Source: Acidimicrobiales bacterium
Lineage (GTDB): Bacteria > Actinomycetota > Acidimicrobiia > Acidimicrobiales > RAAP-2
DNA: 61,673 bases
Direction of reading: 5' to 3'
Assembly: GCA_017883075.1 (NCBI GenBank)
Contig: JADGOI010000002.1
Coordinates: 1 to 61,673 of the forward strand
Below are positions 1-9,130 of this stretch, piece by piece. The notes beneath the pieces are model-generated. The model saw only the letters and a program-made list of their open reading frames with translations, did not search any database and was not told where the DNA came from. How positions within the stretch are numbered: the stretch's first letter is position 1; every line of letters begins with the position of its first letter. The position numbers and the translations under genes are program-made.

Positions 1-957
1 TCCACCCTCGCCGTATGGGATGCGGGGAGCGAGGCGGCGTTCGTGGTGAAGATGAATGCCTTGGCCGTCTCGTTGGGGATGACCAGCAGCCACTACGTCG
101 ATGCCAGCGGTTTCGACCAACACTCGGTGTCCTCCGCCGTCGACTGTCTGAAAGTGGCGGCGGCAGCCATGGCAATCCCGACATTTGCCGAAGTGGCGGC
201 CAATTCATCGGTGACGCTTCCCCTGGTCGGCACGCTTCCCAACCTCGTGACCGAAATCGGCTCCAACGGCGTGGTGGGGATCAAGTCGGGGTACACCTCG
301 CAAGCCGGTGGCTGCATGGTGTTGGCGGCCGAACGGGTGGTCGCCGGTCGACCGGTGCTGGTCCTGGCCGCGGTGATCGGGCAACCGGTGCCGGCGCCCG
401 TCGCCCCCCCCACCACGACCACCACGACCACCACGCTGCCTCCGGCCACCGTGCCGCCTCCGGTCAGCACGCCGCCTCCGGCGACCACGGACCCGACGGC
501 GACCACGCCGCCACCGGTCGCCACTCCGCCACCGGTCAGCACCCCGCCTCCGGTCAGCACCCCGCCTCCGGTCGCCACGCCGGTGCAAGATCTGATGGTT
601 CCGGATCCGGAGCGTTTCACCCGGCCGGCGGCGGAGTCGTTGCTGTCGGCGGCCGAGGGTGCAGTGGTCCCGGTGCTTCTCAGTACTCCGGGCAGGGTGG
701 TCGGCGCAGCCACGTCCACCTGGGGAGGCATGCATCACGAGGTGGCGGTGGCCACCTCGGACCCGGCGATGGTGCTGGCGTGGCCGGGCCAGACAGTTGT
801 CGCCACCCACACATTGTCGGTGCCTCCCGGCGGGCGAAGCGGTGCGCGGGTAGGGACGGTCGCCTATTCACTCGGAACCCAGCTCGAGTTGGTGCCTCTC
901 CGCCTGTCCCAGACTGTCGCTGAACCGTCTTGGTGGTGGCGCCTGATTCACCGATAG
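1..957 (+). CDS. D-alanyl-D-alanine carboxypeptidase (peptidase S11-like), 5' end outside window, with Pro/Thr-rich linker
   Basis: Frame open from base 1 (STLAVWDAGSEAAFVVKMN...SSHYVDASGFDQHSVSSAVD...GIKSGYTSQAGGCMV), typical of the DacB/DacF family; PPPVST/PPPVAT linker. Confidence 0.85.
   Translation, partial: STLAVWDAGSEAAFVVKMNALAVSLGMTSSHYVDASGFDQHSVSSAVDCLKVAAAAMAIPTFAEVAANSSVTLPLVGTLPNLVTEIGSNGVVGIKSGYTSQAGGCMVLAAERVVAGRPVLVLAAVIGQPVPAPVAPPTTTTTTTTLPPATVPPPVSTPPPATTDPTATTPPPVATPPPVSTPPPVSTPPPVATPVQDLMVPDPERFTRPAAESLLSAAEGAVVPVLLSTPGRVVGAATSTWGGMHHEVAVATSDPAMVLAWPGQTVVATHTLSVPPGGRSGARVGTVAYSLGTQLELVPLRLSQTVAEPSWWWRLIHR
415..585 (+). repeat. Pro/Thr-rich low-complexity tandem repeat, including 18-bp units ccgcctccggtcagcacc
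   Basis: Repeated CCGCCTCCGGTCAGCACC-like units encoding PPPVST/PPPVAT. Confidence 0.85.
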
Positions 958-1036
958 GCGATTCCCCGAGGCTGTGCCGGACAGCCTGGCCGGGTTGGTC
1001 CCGCCCCGGGCCGCGTGTGACGAGTACCCTGACTTT

Positions 1037-2014
1037 GTGCGAGCACGCGCCCCAGCATCATCTGCCAATCTCGGCCCGGGATTCGATACCCTTGCCGTTG
1101 CCCTCGATCTATATGTCGAGGTCGAAGTGGAAAAGGCCTCCCGTCTGATCGTTCGATCGGTGGGCGAAGGTGCCGGCATGTCCGACGACCCTTCTCATCT
1201 CGCTGCCCGGGTGGCAATCGAGGTGGCCGGGACGGACCGGCTGGCGATTACCGTGCGGTCTGAGGTTCCGGTGGGAAGAGGGCTCGGATCCTCCGCCGCC
1301 CTCGCCGCCGCGGCCGCGGCCGCGGCCGGGGCCAAGGATCCGTTGGCTGTTGCCGCCTACATGGACGGGCACCCCGACAATGCCGCTGCATCAGTGGTTG
1401 GTGGTCTGGTGGCCGCAGCCATGGTCAAGGGCGCGGTGCGGGTAGTGCGCCTCACGCTCGATGTAAGTCTGGTCTTTGTGATCATCGTCCCCGATCTCAC
1501 CTTGTCGACCTCGAAGGCGCGGTTCGCACTCCCCAACGAGGTCACCCGCGAGAATGCCGCCTTCAATCTGTCCCGGTTGGCACTCCTGATCGCCGGGTTG
1601 GCCGACAGCCGGGTACTGCTGAAGGAAGCCACCGAAGACCGGCTCCACCAGGATTTCCGGAGCCCGCTCTTCCCGGCGGCACCGAATCTGCTGTCCAAGC
1701 TCTCGGCGGGTGGCGCCTTGGCCGTGTGTTGGTCAGGGGCCGGGCCCTCGCTGCTCGGGATCTGCCGTGGTGCGGATGGGGCCAAGGTGCAACAAGCGGC
1801 CAAAGAAGCGATGGCCGAAGCGGATGTCCCGGGCAAGGCGCTTCTTCTCGGGCCGGACATGCACGGACTGATCGTCGATCGAAACGGCTCTGATGATTTT
1901 TGGCGTGATCGCCAGCCCTCGTGGTCCGCCGAACGACAAGGCGAAACCGACGAATCTAGCGGTACCGTGCCCGACGGCGGGGCCCAGCTCTACGACTTTG
2001 ACGGGGGCCGGTAG
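1037..2014 (+). CDS. thrB: Homoserine kinase (GHMP kinase)
   Basis: VRARAPASSANLGPGFDTLAVALDLYVEVEVE and VGRGLGSSAALAAA motifs; GTG start at 1037 within ORF 974..2014. Confidence 0.88.
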   Translation: MRARAPASSANLGPGFDTLAVALDLYVEVEVEKASRLIVRSVGEGAGMSDDPSHLAARVAIEVAGTDRLAITVRSEVPVGRGLGSSAALAAAAAAAAGAKDPLAVAAYMDGHPDNAAASVVGGLVAAAMVKGAVRVVRLTLDVSLVFVIIVPDLTLSTSKARFALPNEVTRENAAFNLSRLALLIAGLADSRVLLKEATEDRLHQDFRSPLFPAAPNLLSKLSAGGALAVCWSGAGPSLLGICRGADGAKVQQAAKEAMAEADVPGKALLLGPDMHGLIVDRNGSDDFWRDRQPSWSAERQGETDESSGTVPDGGAQLYDFDGGR

Positions 2015-2037
2015 TTTCCGCCCGTAGAATCTCGGCT

Positions 2038-2388
2038 GTGCCGTCTCGCCCATCGAAAGAATTGCAGGCCATTCCGAATCCCCATCCGGGGCGCCGCTAC
2101 GAGGTGCGCTGCGACACACCGGAGTTCACCTGCATCTGCCCGATGACCGGACAGCCCGACTTTGCCACGGTGACGGTGTCCTACTTCCCTGGCGAGTTCA
2201 TCGTGGAACTCAAGTCACTCAAGCTCTATCTGTGGAGCTATCGGGATGAGGGTGCATTCCACGAGGATGTGACCAACCGGATCCTCGATGATCTGGTGGG
2301 TGCGATCGCCCCCAATCAGATGACGGTGATCACCGATTGGCTGGTCAGGGGGGGCATTCACACGGTGGTGGAGGCTTCGCACCCGTAG
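2038..2388 (+). CDS. queF: NADPH-dependent 7-cyano-7-deazaguanine reductase, short (unimodular) QueF
   Basis: 116 aa; CPMTGQPDFATV and VELKSLKLYLWSYRDEGAFHEDVTNRI motifs; GTG start. Confidence 0.92.
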   Translation: MPSRPSKELQAIPNPHPGRRYEVRCDTPEFTCICPMTGQPDFATVTVSYFPGEFIVELKSLKLYLWSYRDEGAFHEDVTNRILDDLVGAIAPNQMTVITDWLVRGGIHTVVEASHP

Positions 2389-2416
2389 GTCGTCGTCGGG
2401 GCAATACCATGGGGCG

Positions 2417-3877
2417 GTGATCTCAGGCACCGATCCCGACCCCGGAGCCCCCCTGGGGCGAGGGCTTTTGTCCCCACAGCGGACATTCCATATCCAAACT
2501 TTCGGCTGCCAGATGAACGATCACGATTCGGAGCGGCTGGCCGGGTTGCTCACTGCCGACGGCCTGGTCTCGACCCCCGACATGGAGGCGGCTGACGTGG
2601 TGGTGTTCAACACGTGCTGCATCCGGGAGAATGCCGACAACAAGTTCTACGGACATCTGGGAAACCTCAAGACCCTGCGAGAACAGCGACCCGACATGCA
2701 GATTGCTGTGGGGGGGTGCCTGGCCCAAATGGACAAAGGACGGATCCGGGAGCGGGCCAGTCACGTCGACGTGGTTTTCGGCACCCACAATCTGACCGAC
2801 GCACCCGAGCTGCTGCGCCGGGCCGCTCGCTCCGGGCCGATCGTGGAGATCCTCGACGAACCTCTACCGGAGAGCCATCTTTCCGCCCAGGGGCAACAGG
2901 CTGCCGCCGTCGGTGCGGTACGCGACCTTCCGTATGCGGCCTGGGTGACGATCCAGATGGGATGCAACAACTCGTGTGCCTTTTGCATCGTGCCGTCGGT
3001 CCGAGGTGGTGAGGTATCTCGCAGCATGGATGATCTGGTGGCGGAAGTCCGGACCCTCGCCGACCGCGGGGTGACCGAGGTGACCCTGCTGGGCCAAAAC
3101 GTCAACTCGTACGGACGCGACATCACCAGACGGGCACCCCTCTTCGCCGATCTGCTCCGATTGGTCAGTGCCGTGGATGGCATCCGCCGGGTTCGCTTCA
3201 CCAGCCCCCACCCCAAAGACCTCCGGCCCGAGACCATCGCCGCCATGGCCGAGACACCCGAGGTCTGCGACCATCTCCACCTCCCTCTGCAGGCCGGCAG
3301 CAATGCAACCCTGATGGCCATGCGCCGTGGCTACACGGCCGAACGATACCTTGCCCGCCTGGCTGACGCCCGAGCCGCCATTTCCGATCTGGCTGTCAGT
3401 ACCGATCTCATCGTCGGCTTCCCCGGTGAGACAGAAGACGACTTCGAACGCACCCTCGAGGTTGCTGCCGAGGCGAATTACGACAGCGCGTATACCTTCG
3501 TCTTCTCCCCTCGCCCCGGCACCCGAGCCGCGGCCATGCAGGATCGATTCGTCCCGTCGGAAGTGGCGGCTGAACGGATGGAGCGACTTCGGGCGGTGGT
3601 CGAGCGCTCCGCGCTCGTCCTGCACAGAGCCCGAATCGGAAAGGTGGAGGAAGTGCTGGTGGAAGGTCCTTCCAAACGAGATCCGTCAGTTATCACCGGC
3701 CGCACCGGTCAGAACAAACTGGTTCATTTCGAGCCGGTTGAAGGGCGACCGATCGCCATCGGATCGTTTGCCGAGGTGCGGGTGACGGGTTCCGCCCGGC
3801 ATCACCTGTTCGGAGAGCTCATCGAGGTCACCGCTCCGCCCCGACACCGCACCCGTATCCCTGTCGTTGCCGGCTGA
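2417..3877 (+). CDS. miaB: tRNA-2-methylthio-N6-dimethylallyladenosine synthase
   Basis: FHIQTFGCQMNDHDSERL, radical-SAM CNNSCAFCIVP, TRAM-like C-terminus. Confidence 0.95.
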   Translation: MISGTDPDPGAPLGRGLLSPQRTFHIQTFGCQMNDHDSERLAGLLTADGLVSTPDMEAADVVVFNTCCIRENADNKFYGHLGNLKTLREQRPDMQIAVGGCLAQMDKGRIRERASHVDVVFGTHNLTDAPELLRRAARSGPIVEILDEPLPESHLSAQGQQAAAVGAVRDLPYAAWVTIQMGCNNSCAFCIVPSVRGGEVSRSMDDLVAEVRTLADRGVTEVTLLGQNVNSYGRDITRRAPLFADLLRLVSAVDGIRRVRFTSPHPKDLRPETIAAMAETPEVCDHLHLPLQAGSNATLMAMRRGYTAERYLARLADARAAISDLAVSTDLIVGFPGETEDDFERTLEVAAEANYDSAYTFVFSPRPGTRAAAMQDRFVPSEVAAERMERLRAVVERSALVLHRARIGKVEEVLVEGPSKRDPSVITGRTGQNKLVHFEPVEGRPIAIGSFAEVRVTGSARHHLFGELIEVTAPPRHRTRIPVVAG

Positions 3878-3890
3878 CTCCGTCGCACCG

Positions 3891-4943
3891 ATGGGAGTGT
3901 CATCTCCCGGCGTGGTGGCCTTGGTCGGCCCCACCGCCTCGGGGAAGTCGGCTTTGGCGTTGGCGGTGGCCGAAGCATCGGACAACGCTGCAACCGAGGG
4001 TGGGTCCGGTTGGCCATTTCGAGTGGAGCTCCTGTCGGTGGACTCCATGGCGGTGTACCGGGGTATGGATATCGGCACCGCCACGCCGTCCCCGGCCGTA
4101 CGCAGCCAGGTGGATTATCACTTGATCGACCTCGTCGAGCCCACCGACGAGTTCACCGTGCAGCAGTTTCAGGCCGCGGCCCGTACCGCCTTGCATGAAG
4201 TCTCGGCCCGGGCCCATGGCGCCCTCCTGGTCGGGGGGACCGGACTCTATCTACGCTCGATCGTCGACGATCTGTCGTTTCCGGGTCGCTACCCCGAGGT
4301 GGTGGCCCAGCTCAATGACGAGTTGGCGGCGGGGGGACCGGAAGGGAGCCCAGGCGAGGGCGTGGTGACGGCGGCACTTCACGCCCGGTTGGCGTCCCTC
4401 GACCCGGTGGCGGCCGGTCGTCTGGAGCCCACCAATCGCCGCCGTCTGGTCAGGGCCCTGGAGGTGTCGCTTGGATCGGGGAGACGGTTTTCGTCGTTCG
4501 GGCCCGGGTTGGAGGCGTACCCACCCAGTCAGGTCACCCTGGTGGGCGTCCGCTACGTCCCCGGGGAAACTGACCGTCGTATTGCTGAACGGTTCAACAC
4601 CATGATGGACCTCGGCTTCCTCGACGAAGTGCGTTCCCTGGCCTCACTGCCGGGCGGATTGTCGCGTACCGCCCGCCAGGCCCTCGGCTATCGCGAGCTG
4701 TTGTCCCACGTCGAAGACGGAGTTCCCCTGGATGATGCGGTGGCCGAAGCGGTTCGGCGCACCCGGACCTTTGCCCGTCGCCAATGGGCATGGTTCCGTC
4801 GTGATCCCCGTATCGTGTGGTTAGAACCAGGTGAAGACGGGGTCGCTCGGATTGCCGCCCTGTTCGGGCAGACCTTGCTACGCCGCGATCCGCCGAGACG
4901 GTGGGAGACTGACCTCGGCGCAGAGGACCAGAACCATGGATGA
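3891..4943 (+). CDS. miaA: tRNA dimethylallyltransferase
   Basis: VALVGPTASGKSALALAVAEA, SVDSMAVYRGMDIGTATPS motifs; directly downstream of miaB. Confidence 0.95.
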   Translation: MGVSSPGVVALVGPTASGKSALALAVAEASDNAATEGGSGWPFRVELLSVDSMAVYRGMDIGTATPSPAVRSQVDYHLIDLVEPTDEFTVQQFQAAARTALHEVSARAHGALLVGGTGLYLRSIVDDLSFPGRYPEVVAQLNDELAAGGPEGSPGEGVVTAALHARLASLDPVAAGRLEPTNRRRLVRALEVSLGSGRRFSSFGPGLEAYPPSQVTLVGVRYVPGETDRRIAERFNTMMDLGFLDEVRSLASLPGGLSRTARQALGYRELLSHVEDGVPLDDAVAEAVRRTRTFARRQWAWFRRDPRIVWLEPGEDGVARIAALFGQTLLRRDPPRRWETDLGAEDQNHG

Positions 4944-5766
4944 CAATCGAACACTCCAGTTGACCAAGCACCACGGTGCCGGAAACGACTTCCTCGTCGT
5001 GGTCGACATCGGCGACCGGCACAGGATGGTGCCGGAGTTGGTGCGTGCCCTGTGCGACCGACGGTTCGGAATCGGCGCCGACGGGGTGATCAGGATTCTG
5101 ACCGGTCGGCAGGGCGCCGATTTGTCGATGGATCTTCGCAATGCCGACGGCTCCGAGGCGGTCATGAGCGGCAACGGGATTCGCTGCTTGGCCCAGGCCT
5201 CAGTGGATGCCGGGCTGGTGACTCCTCCCGATTTCAGCGTATGGACGCCGGGCGGCATCCGGACCGTCGAGTACCGGACCGGAGACGCTGTCGGAGCCGG
5301 GGCGGCCTCGGTTGACATGGGGAAAGCGGAACTGGGTCCCGACCAGCCGCAGCAGTTTGCTGATCGCCGGGCCCGTACCGTCGACATGGGCAATCCTCAT
5401 CTCGTCCTCTTCGGTCCCGATCCAACCGGCGTGGACGTGGCCGAGATCGGGAGCCGGCTACAGGGCGTGCACCCCGGCGGCATCAACGTCGAGTTCATCT
5501 CGGCCGGTTCGACTCCCGACGATCTCGACCTCCGGGTATGGGAACGCGGGGTGGGGGAGACGCAGGCGTGTGGGACAGGAAGCTGCGCGGCGGCCGCCGC
5601 GGCCCGCAGCTGGGGAATGGTCAGCGACCGGGTGCGGGTCCACAACCCGGGGGGGACACTCGAAGTGACCCTCGACCCCGATGGGATACGACTGGCCGGG
5701 CCGGTGCACAAGGTGGCTGATATCGAGGTCACTCCCTCGTGTGTGCTGGGCGCGGCGCGCCGATGA
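4936..5766 (+). CDS. dapF: Diaminopimelate epimerase
   Basis: KHHGAGNDFLVVVD, DLRNADGSEAVMSGNGIRCLA, ERGVGETQACGTGSCAAA motifs. Confidence 0.95.
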   Translation: MDDNRTLQLTKHHGAGNDFLVVVDIGDRHRMVPELVRALCDRRFGIGADGVIRILTGRQGADLSMDLRNADGSEAVMSGNGIRCLAQASVDAGLVTPPDFSVWTPGGIRTVEYRTGDAVGAGAASVDMGKAELGPDQPQQFADRRARTVDMGNPHLVLFGPDPTGVDVAEIGSRLQGVHPGGINVEFISAGSTPDDLDLRVWERGVGETQACGTGSCAAAAAARSWGMVSDRVRVHNPGGTLEVTLDPDGIRLAGPVHKVADIEVTPSCVLGAARR

Positions 5767-7070
5767 GCCCTAACGATTCCGCCTTTACCGACACCCTGAT
5801 CTCCCGGAAGTTCCGGGAGCGCATCGTACTGGTCGGCGTTGTCTTCCCTCATACCACCGTGGCTGCTGTCGAAGCCGGACTTGATGAGCTGGCCCGGCTG
5901 GTGGACACGGCCGGGGCCGATGTGATGGATCGGATCATCCAGCGCCGGGCTGCCCCTGATCCGGCCACCTTCGTGGGGAAGGGAAAAGCGGAAGAGCTCC
6001 TGTCGATATGCCTGGCCGTCGACGCTGACACGGTGGTGTTCGACGACGATCTGAGCCCGGCCCAACAGAGGAACCTCGAGAAGATCCTCGGCCGGACCGC
6101 CATCGACCGGACGGCGGTGATACTCGACATCTTTGCCCAGAATGCCCGTACTCCCGAGGGGCGCGCCCAGGTGGAGCTGGCACTGCTCCGGTATCGGCTT
6201 CCCCGCCTTCGGGGTCGCGGCACGGCGTTCAGCCAGCAAGCCGGTGGGATCGGGACACGGGGTCCCGGTGAGACCCAGCTCGAAGTCGATCGCCGGCGCC
6301 TCGTGCGCCGGATGACCAGACTCGAATCCGATCTCCGGCAGTTGGACAGAACCCGTCGTACCCAGCGCAAGGGGCGGGCCCGGTCTCGACAGCGCACAGT
6401 CTCACTGGTCGGATACACCAATGCCGGCAAGTCGACTCTTCTGAACCGGTTGTGCGGTGCCGACGTGCTGGTGGAGAACCGACTCTTCTCCACTCTCGAT
6501 CCAAGGACCCGTCAGCTCGCCCTGCCCGGCGGCGAGACGGTGCTCCTTACTGACACCGTCGGGTTCGTTCGCAAACTGCCCCACCAGGTGGTCGAAGCGT
6601 TTCGGTCCACTCTCGAAGTTGTGGGTGAGGCGGATCTCATCGTCCACGTGGTAGACGGGTCGGCCCCCGATTTCGAGGGTCAGATCGACGCGGTCCGCTC
6701 GGTACTCTCCGAAATCGGAGCCGGCTGGCTCCCCGAGCTCCTGGTGGTGAATAAGGCCGACGCGGTGATGGCCCTAGGCGAAGAAGCGGCCCAAGAGTGC
6801 AAGCGGCTCATGGACGCCCACCCAGGCTCGGTCATCGCATCAGCTCGCACCGGCGAGGGAATCGACGAGCTATTGGCAGCCATCGGTGACCGGCTCCGGG
6901 TCAGTGACCGGGTGGTGGAACTGGTCATCCCCTGGGCGAGAGGCGACGTGTTGGCCGCCGTCCACCGCGAGGGTGAGATCGTCAGTGAGGTGGCCAGCGA
7001 TGACGCCACCCACCTCCAAGTGGTGCTGGACGACGTGGGCAAGGCTCGATTCCGGGAATTTTGCGCCTGA
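5763..7070 (+). CDS. hflX: Ribosome-associated GTPase HflX
   Basis: FVGKGKAEEL, GTRGPGETQLEVDRR, VGYTNAGKSTLLNRL, DTVGFVRKLPHQVVEAFRSTLE. Confidence 0.95.
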   Translation: MSPNDSAFTDTLISRKFRERIVLVGVVFPHTTVAAVEAGLDELARLVDTAGADVMDRIIQRRAAPDPATFVGKGKAEELLSICLAVDADTVVFDDDLSPAQQRNLEKILGRTAIDRTAVILDIFAQNARTPEGRAQVELALLRYRLPRLRGRGTAFSQQAGGIGTRGPGETQLEVDRRRLVRRMTRLESDLRQLDRTRRTQRKGRARSRQRTVSLVGYTNAGKSTLLNRLCGADVLVENRLFSTLDPRTRQLALPGGETVLLTDTVGFVRKLPHQVVEAFRSTLEVVGEADLIVHVVDGSAPDFEGQIDAVRSVLSEIGAGWLPELLVVNKADAVMALGEEAAQECKRLMDAHPGSVIASARTGEGIDELLAAIGDRLRVSDRVVELVIPWARGDVLAAVHREGEIVSEVASDDATHLQVVLDDVGKARFREFCA

Positions 7071-8251
7071 TGAGCACCATCACCCCGCATTCCACGGTCG
7101 GTTTCTCGCCTCCGCCGTATCCCTACGACCGGTTGACGGCTCTACGAGAGCGAGCGGTGCAGCGATTCGGTGATCTGATCCAGGGGGGCACCGGAATCGT
7201 CGATTGTTCCATCGGCACTCCGTGCGATCCGCCGCCGGATGCAGTCATCGAGGCCATGGCGTCGTCGGGAACAGAGCGGGGCTATCCCACGTCTCCCGGG
7301 TCGCGTGCCTATCGCCATGCCGCCGCCGGGTGGTTGTCCAGGCGGTTCGGGGCGGTTGTCGACCCTGACCACGAGTTGGCCGCGTGCGTAGGGACCAAGG
7401 AGTTCGTAGCGTCGGCCGCCCAGTACCTCCGCCTTCGTACTCCCGGGCGGGACACCGTCCTCTACCCGTCGGTGTCGTACCCCACCTACGCCATGGGGGC
7501 GTTACTGGGCAGTTGCCGATCCGTCTCGGTGAAGGAGCTCCCGGGGGGAGGACTCGACCTCGACTCGATTTCCGCCGGCGACGTCGAACGGGCCCTGCTG
7601 TTGTGGGCCAACACACCGTCGAACCCGACCGGGTTGCTCACCGATATGGATGCGGTGGCCGAGTGGGGTCGCCATCGTGGGATCCCCATCTTTTCCGACG
7701 AGTGTTATGCCGAGTTCACCTGGGATGGGCCGCCCAGGACCGTCTTGACCAGCGGATTGGGCGGGGTGGTGGCGGTGCATTCCCTGTCCAAACGGTCCAA
7801 TATGGCCGGGGTCCGTGCCGGCTTCTACGCCGGGGACCCCGATATCGTTGGTTACCTGCTCGATGTCCGGCGCCATGCCGGACTGATGGTCCCGGGCCCG
7901 GTCCAGGCTGCCGCGGTGGTGGCCTTCGATGATGACTCGCACGTGGAGGTCCAACGGCAGCGTTACCGGGAGCGGCTGAGCTACCTGCGCGGAGTATTGG
8001 CCGACGCCGGTCTCTCGACTCGGATGCCGGCAGGTGGCTTCTACCTGTGGGTGGCGGTTCCCACCACGGTCCCCGTTGGAGGGTGGGGCCTGGTCGAAAC
8101 GTTGGCATTGGAAGGCGGCCTGCTGGTCAGTCCCGGCGAACTCTACGGAGAGGGCGGTGCCGGCTTTGTCCGGGTGGCGGTGGTCCAGCCGATGGAGCGG
8201 TTGCGATTGGTGGGCGAACGCCTGGCGGGCAAGGATCTCTCCGGCAGATAG
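7070..8251 (+). CDS. dapC: PLP-dependent aminotransferase, likely succinyldiaminopimelate transaminase
   Basis: Class I/II aminotransferase motifs (NTPSNPTG, SLSKRSNMAGVRAGF) located between dapF/hflX and dapD/dapE. Confidence 0.8.
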   Translation: MSTITPHSTVGFSPPPYPYDRLTALRERAVQRFGDLIQGGTGIVDCSIGTPCDPPPDAVIEAMASSGTERGYPTSPGSRAYRHAAAGWLSRRFGAVVDPDHELAACVGTKEFVASAAQYLRLRTPGRDTVLYPSVSYPTYAMGALLGSCRSVSVKELPGGGLDLDSISAGDVERALLLWANTPSNPTGLLTDMDAVAEWGRHRGIPIFSDECYAEFTWDGPPRTVLTSGLGGVVAVHSLSKRSNMAGVRAGFYAGDPDIVGYLLDVRRHAGLMVPGPVQAAAVVAFDDDSHVEVQRQRYRERLSYLRGVLADAGLSTRMPAGGFYLWVAVPTTVPVGGWGLVETLALEGGLLVSPGELYGEGGAGFVRVAVVQPMERLRLVGERLAGKDLSGR

Positions 8252-8302
8252 AGGCCGATGACCACGACCGGAGGGTCGGATCGTCACGGCTAACGTCTCT
8301 CC

Positions 8303-9130
8303 ATGGCAGACCTTCAGTCTCATATCGAAGAGTTGTGGGCCCGGGTATCCGAGTTGACCTCCGACGACACCGATGCCCTGAACACCGTGACCGAGGCCAT
8401 CGCGCTCCTCGATACCGGCGAGGCCCGGATCGCTGAGGTGGACCCGATCTCCGATGAAGTGGTGGTCCACCAGTGGTTGAAACAGGCGATCCTGATGCTG
8501 TTCCGCCTCAGGTCGATGGAAACCATGGAAGTCGGGCCCTTCGAGTTCGCCGACAAGCTCCCCCTCAAGAGGAACTACGCGGACGCGGGTGTCCGGGTGG
8601 TTCCGGGCGCGTCGGCCCGATGGGGTTCGTTCCTCGGCCGAGGGGTCATCTGCATGCCCAGCTATGTCAATATCGGGGCCCGGGTAGGTGCTGACAGCAT
8701 GGTGGACACCTGGGCAACGGTGGGATCGTGCGCCCAGATCGGCGAACGGGTCCACCTCTCGGGTGGAGTGGGTATCGGCGGGGTGCTCGAGCCGGCCCAG
8801 GCCGCTCCGGTGGTCATTGAGGACGACGTGATGATCGGGAGCCGGTGCATGGTCACCGAGGGGGCCAGGGTCGGCCGCGGGTCGCTGCTGGGTGCCGGTG
8901 TGATTCTCAATCCGTCCATCCCGGTCATCGATGCCGAGACCGGCGATGAGCTAGGCCGCGGACGGGTGCCGCCGTGGTGCGTAGCCGTTCAGGCCTCGCG
9001 CCGTCGTGAGTTCTCCGGTGGGGAGTTCTTTCTGCCGTGCGTGCTGGTCATCAGGCGCTTGACCGAAGGGCAACGCCACGACAAGGCGCAGCTGAACGAC
9101 ATTCTCCGTCAGCACGGTGTCTCGACGTGA
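8303..9130 (+). CDS. dapD: 2,3,4,5-tetrahydropyridine-2,6-dicarboxylate N-succinyltransferase, E. coli-type
   Basis: VMPSYVNIGARV-like CMPSYVNIGARVGADSMVDTWATVGSCAQIGERVHLSGGVGIGGVLEPAQA matches the classic proteobacterial DapD signature. Confidence 0.92.
   Translation: MADLQSHIEELWARVSELTSDDTDALNTVTEAIALLDTGEARIAEVDPISDEVVVHQWLKQAILMLFRLRSMETMEVGPFEFADKLPLKRNYADAGVRVVPGASARWGSFLGRGVICMPSYVNIGARVGADSMVDTWATVGSCAQIGERVHLSGGVGIGGVLEPAQAAPVVIEDDVMIGSRCMVTEGARVGRGSLLGAGVILNPSIPVIDAETGDELGRGRVPPWCVAVQASRRREFSGGEFFLPCVLVIRRLTEGQRHDKAQLNDILRQHGVST

Noticed and set aside
93-810. Minus-strand ORFs 93..731 and 205..810 antisense to the carboxypeptidase
   Set aside because: They exist because the Pro/Thr repeat is stop-free on both strands; translations are low-complexity and match no family.
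7502-8755. 417-aa minus-strand ORF antisense to dapC/dapD
   Set aside because: High-GC codon bias produces long antisense ORFs; residue composition is His/Pro/Gln/Arg-rich with no motifs, while the plus strand has clear DapC-like/DapD homology.
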